Positions 6,891 to 7,560 of a DNA stretch of 7,560 nt are shown here, piece after piece. How positions within the stretch are numbered: the stretch's first letter is position 1; every line of letters begins with the position of its first letter. Source of the stretch: Candidatus Shapirobacteria bacterium (lineage in GTDB: Bacteria > Patescibacteriota > Microgenomatia > UBA12405); the NCBI GenBank assembly GCA_020056515.1, contig JAGVHP010000023.1:1-7560 (forward strand). The letters run 5' to 3'. The notes under the pieces were generated by a model. That model was not told the origin of the DNA and searched no databases. It was given only the letters and a program-made list of their open reading frames with translations. Both the position numbers and the translations under genes were made by a program.

Positions 6891-7560
6891 AAAAGAAAGA
6901 TCCAGGACAGTAATGATAAATAATTGGCAAAGGAACGGATAGGGGTATTGCGGAGTTTAAGAAAGAGCTGGTGGTTACCTGAACCTAGGTCAAAACGGAT
7001 TCTACCTAAAATTGGTTCAATTTGAAAGCTTATTGGAAGACCACGATCGGTAAGTGTAAATCCGGGAAAAGCCAGACGGGAAAGAGTCAGGGTGGCTTTT
7101 TCTTTTAAATCGAGATTAAAAAATAGCCAATCAGTTCCCGATTTAACTCCGCCGGTTTGATAGGACACTTTAGGTGAGATTTCATCGATCACATCCAGAG
7201 GAGGAGAAACAGCGGCGGTTTGGGCACTTTTGGGTAGATAGTCAAAAGAACCGGAGGTAATTTGGTTGGTCCAGGCCAGACCTGACATTTTTTGAGAATC
7301 GGTAACCGGTCCATTAGTAATCGGAGTGAGGTGTTGCCAATTAATTATTAATAAGATTGAGACAATTGAAAAAAGAGTCAGGATAATGTATTTAGAATTG
7401 ACATTGAATTTGATTAAGAAATATCCCAGAGATCCGACGGAAAGGGAAAAAAGAAAGGCGGAAATGTTTATGAAACGCCAAGGAAATTGAACTGTCTGAA
7501 GCATAGGAAAAAACTCCCAAATGCGAAAACTTTTTTGATGGGTTAAAAAAGTGGCTGCGA
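6863..7560 (-). CDS. PTPS-related polytopic membrane protein, C-terminal part (5' end outside window)
   Basis: The reading frame is open from the right edge to the TAA at 6863, giving 231 visible residues. The ATG at 7504 is internal: 18 in-frame codons upstream of it have no stop and continue the protein (SFRIWEFFP before MLQTVQFPWRF). The QFPWRF box just before a membrane helix is characteristic of large bacterial membrane proteins labelled '6-pyruvoyl-tetrahydropterin synthase-related' (Pfam PF10131), which despite the name have a GT-C/YfhO-like layout. In visible numbering there are helices at about 32-51 and 57-74. An outer-face beta-rich domain follows, with DYLP (106-109), LAFPGFTLTDRG (162-173), GRIRFDLGSGNH (185-196) and NTPIR (204-208), and a final helix lies at about 211-228. 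The FPGF block corresponds to the FPGW-type strand in the family. A role as an outer-face glycosyltransferase or glycan-modifying enzyme is inference. It overlaps the flippase gene by 28 bases. Confidence 0.85.
   Translation of the reverse strand, partial: AATFLTHQKSFRIWEFFPMLQTVQFPWRFINISAFLFSLSVGSLGYFLIKFNVNSKYIILTLFSIVSILLIINWQHLTPITNGPVTDSQKMSGLAWTNQITSGSFDYLPKSAQTAAVSPPLDVIDEISPKVSYQTGGVKSGTDWLFFNLDLKEKATLTLSRLAFPGFTLTDRGLPISFQIEPILGRIRFDLGSGNHQLFLKLRNTPIRSFANYLSLLSWIFLLWKIWKLKK

Noticed and set aside
6715..6942. Plus-strand open frame across the flippase start, and a similar one at 1737-1937
   Set aside because: Both are antisense to well-supported genes, have no family-like sequence, and would be the only plus-strand genes in the window.
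6863..7560. A tetrahydropterin (folate or biopterin) pathway role implied by the family name
   Set aside because: The 6-pyruvoyl-tetrahydropterin synthase label is an old name for a membrane protein family. The visible part has membrane helices and an outer beta domain, no pterin-enzyme motif, and glycan-gene neighbours.

Overview
The window is a dense, one-directional block of surface-glycan genes. Everything that can be supported lies on the minus strand, so transcription runs from the right edge to the left edge. There are seven coding regions. The two at the edges are cut by the window, and no gap between genes is longer than 12 bases. No RNA gene, mobile element, CRISPR array, promoter or terminator could be supported. 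The G+C content looks like about 40% from hand-sampled lines. TGA and TAA both serve as stops, which fits the standard bacterial code.

Layout in reading order, right to left: (1) the C-terminal part of a polytopic membrane protein resembling the '6-pyruvoyl-tetrahydropterin synthase-related' family (7560-6863, 5' end outside the window); (2) a Wzx-type polysaccharide flippase (6890-5436); (3) a large polytopic membrane protein with a GT-C-like layout (5478-3802, GTG start); (4) a family 2 glycosyltransferase of the WaaE/KdtX type with an extra C-terminal tail (3789-2860); (5) a WbbL-like, rhamnosyltransferase-type family 2 glycosyltransferase (2859-1939); (6) a second WaaE/KdtX-type family 2 glycosyltransferase, paralogous to (4) (1948-1151); (7) a family 4 glycosyltransferase with an ALG11-like EHFGI motif, nearly complete but cut at the left edge (1176-1).

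Taken together, the cytoplasmic glycosyltransferases (4)-(7) probably build an oligosaccharide on a lipid carrier, (2) flips it across the membrane, and (1) and (3) may act on it on the outer face. That working model is inference. The window contains no priming transferase, recognisable Wzy polymerase, ligase or nucleotide-sugar synthesis gene, so the pathway must extend beyond it.

The organism is not proven. The mix of large uncharacterised GT-C-like and PTPS-related membrane proteins with tightly overlapping GT2/GT4 genes, at moderate A+T, resembles Patescibacteria (CPR), for example Microgenomates. The closest match in my memory is the GT4 protein, with its GGGERY and WHAAGYG...EHFGI blocks. 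No marker gene is present to confirm this.

Nothing here amounts to a clearly new system. The most interesting items are the GT-C-like protein, the loss of a normally conserved Asp in one GT2, the paralogous GT2 pair around a third GT2, and an unexpectedly high number of CCGG sites.
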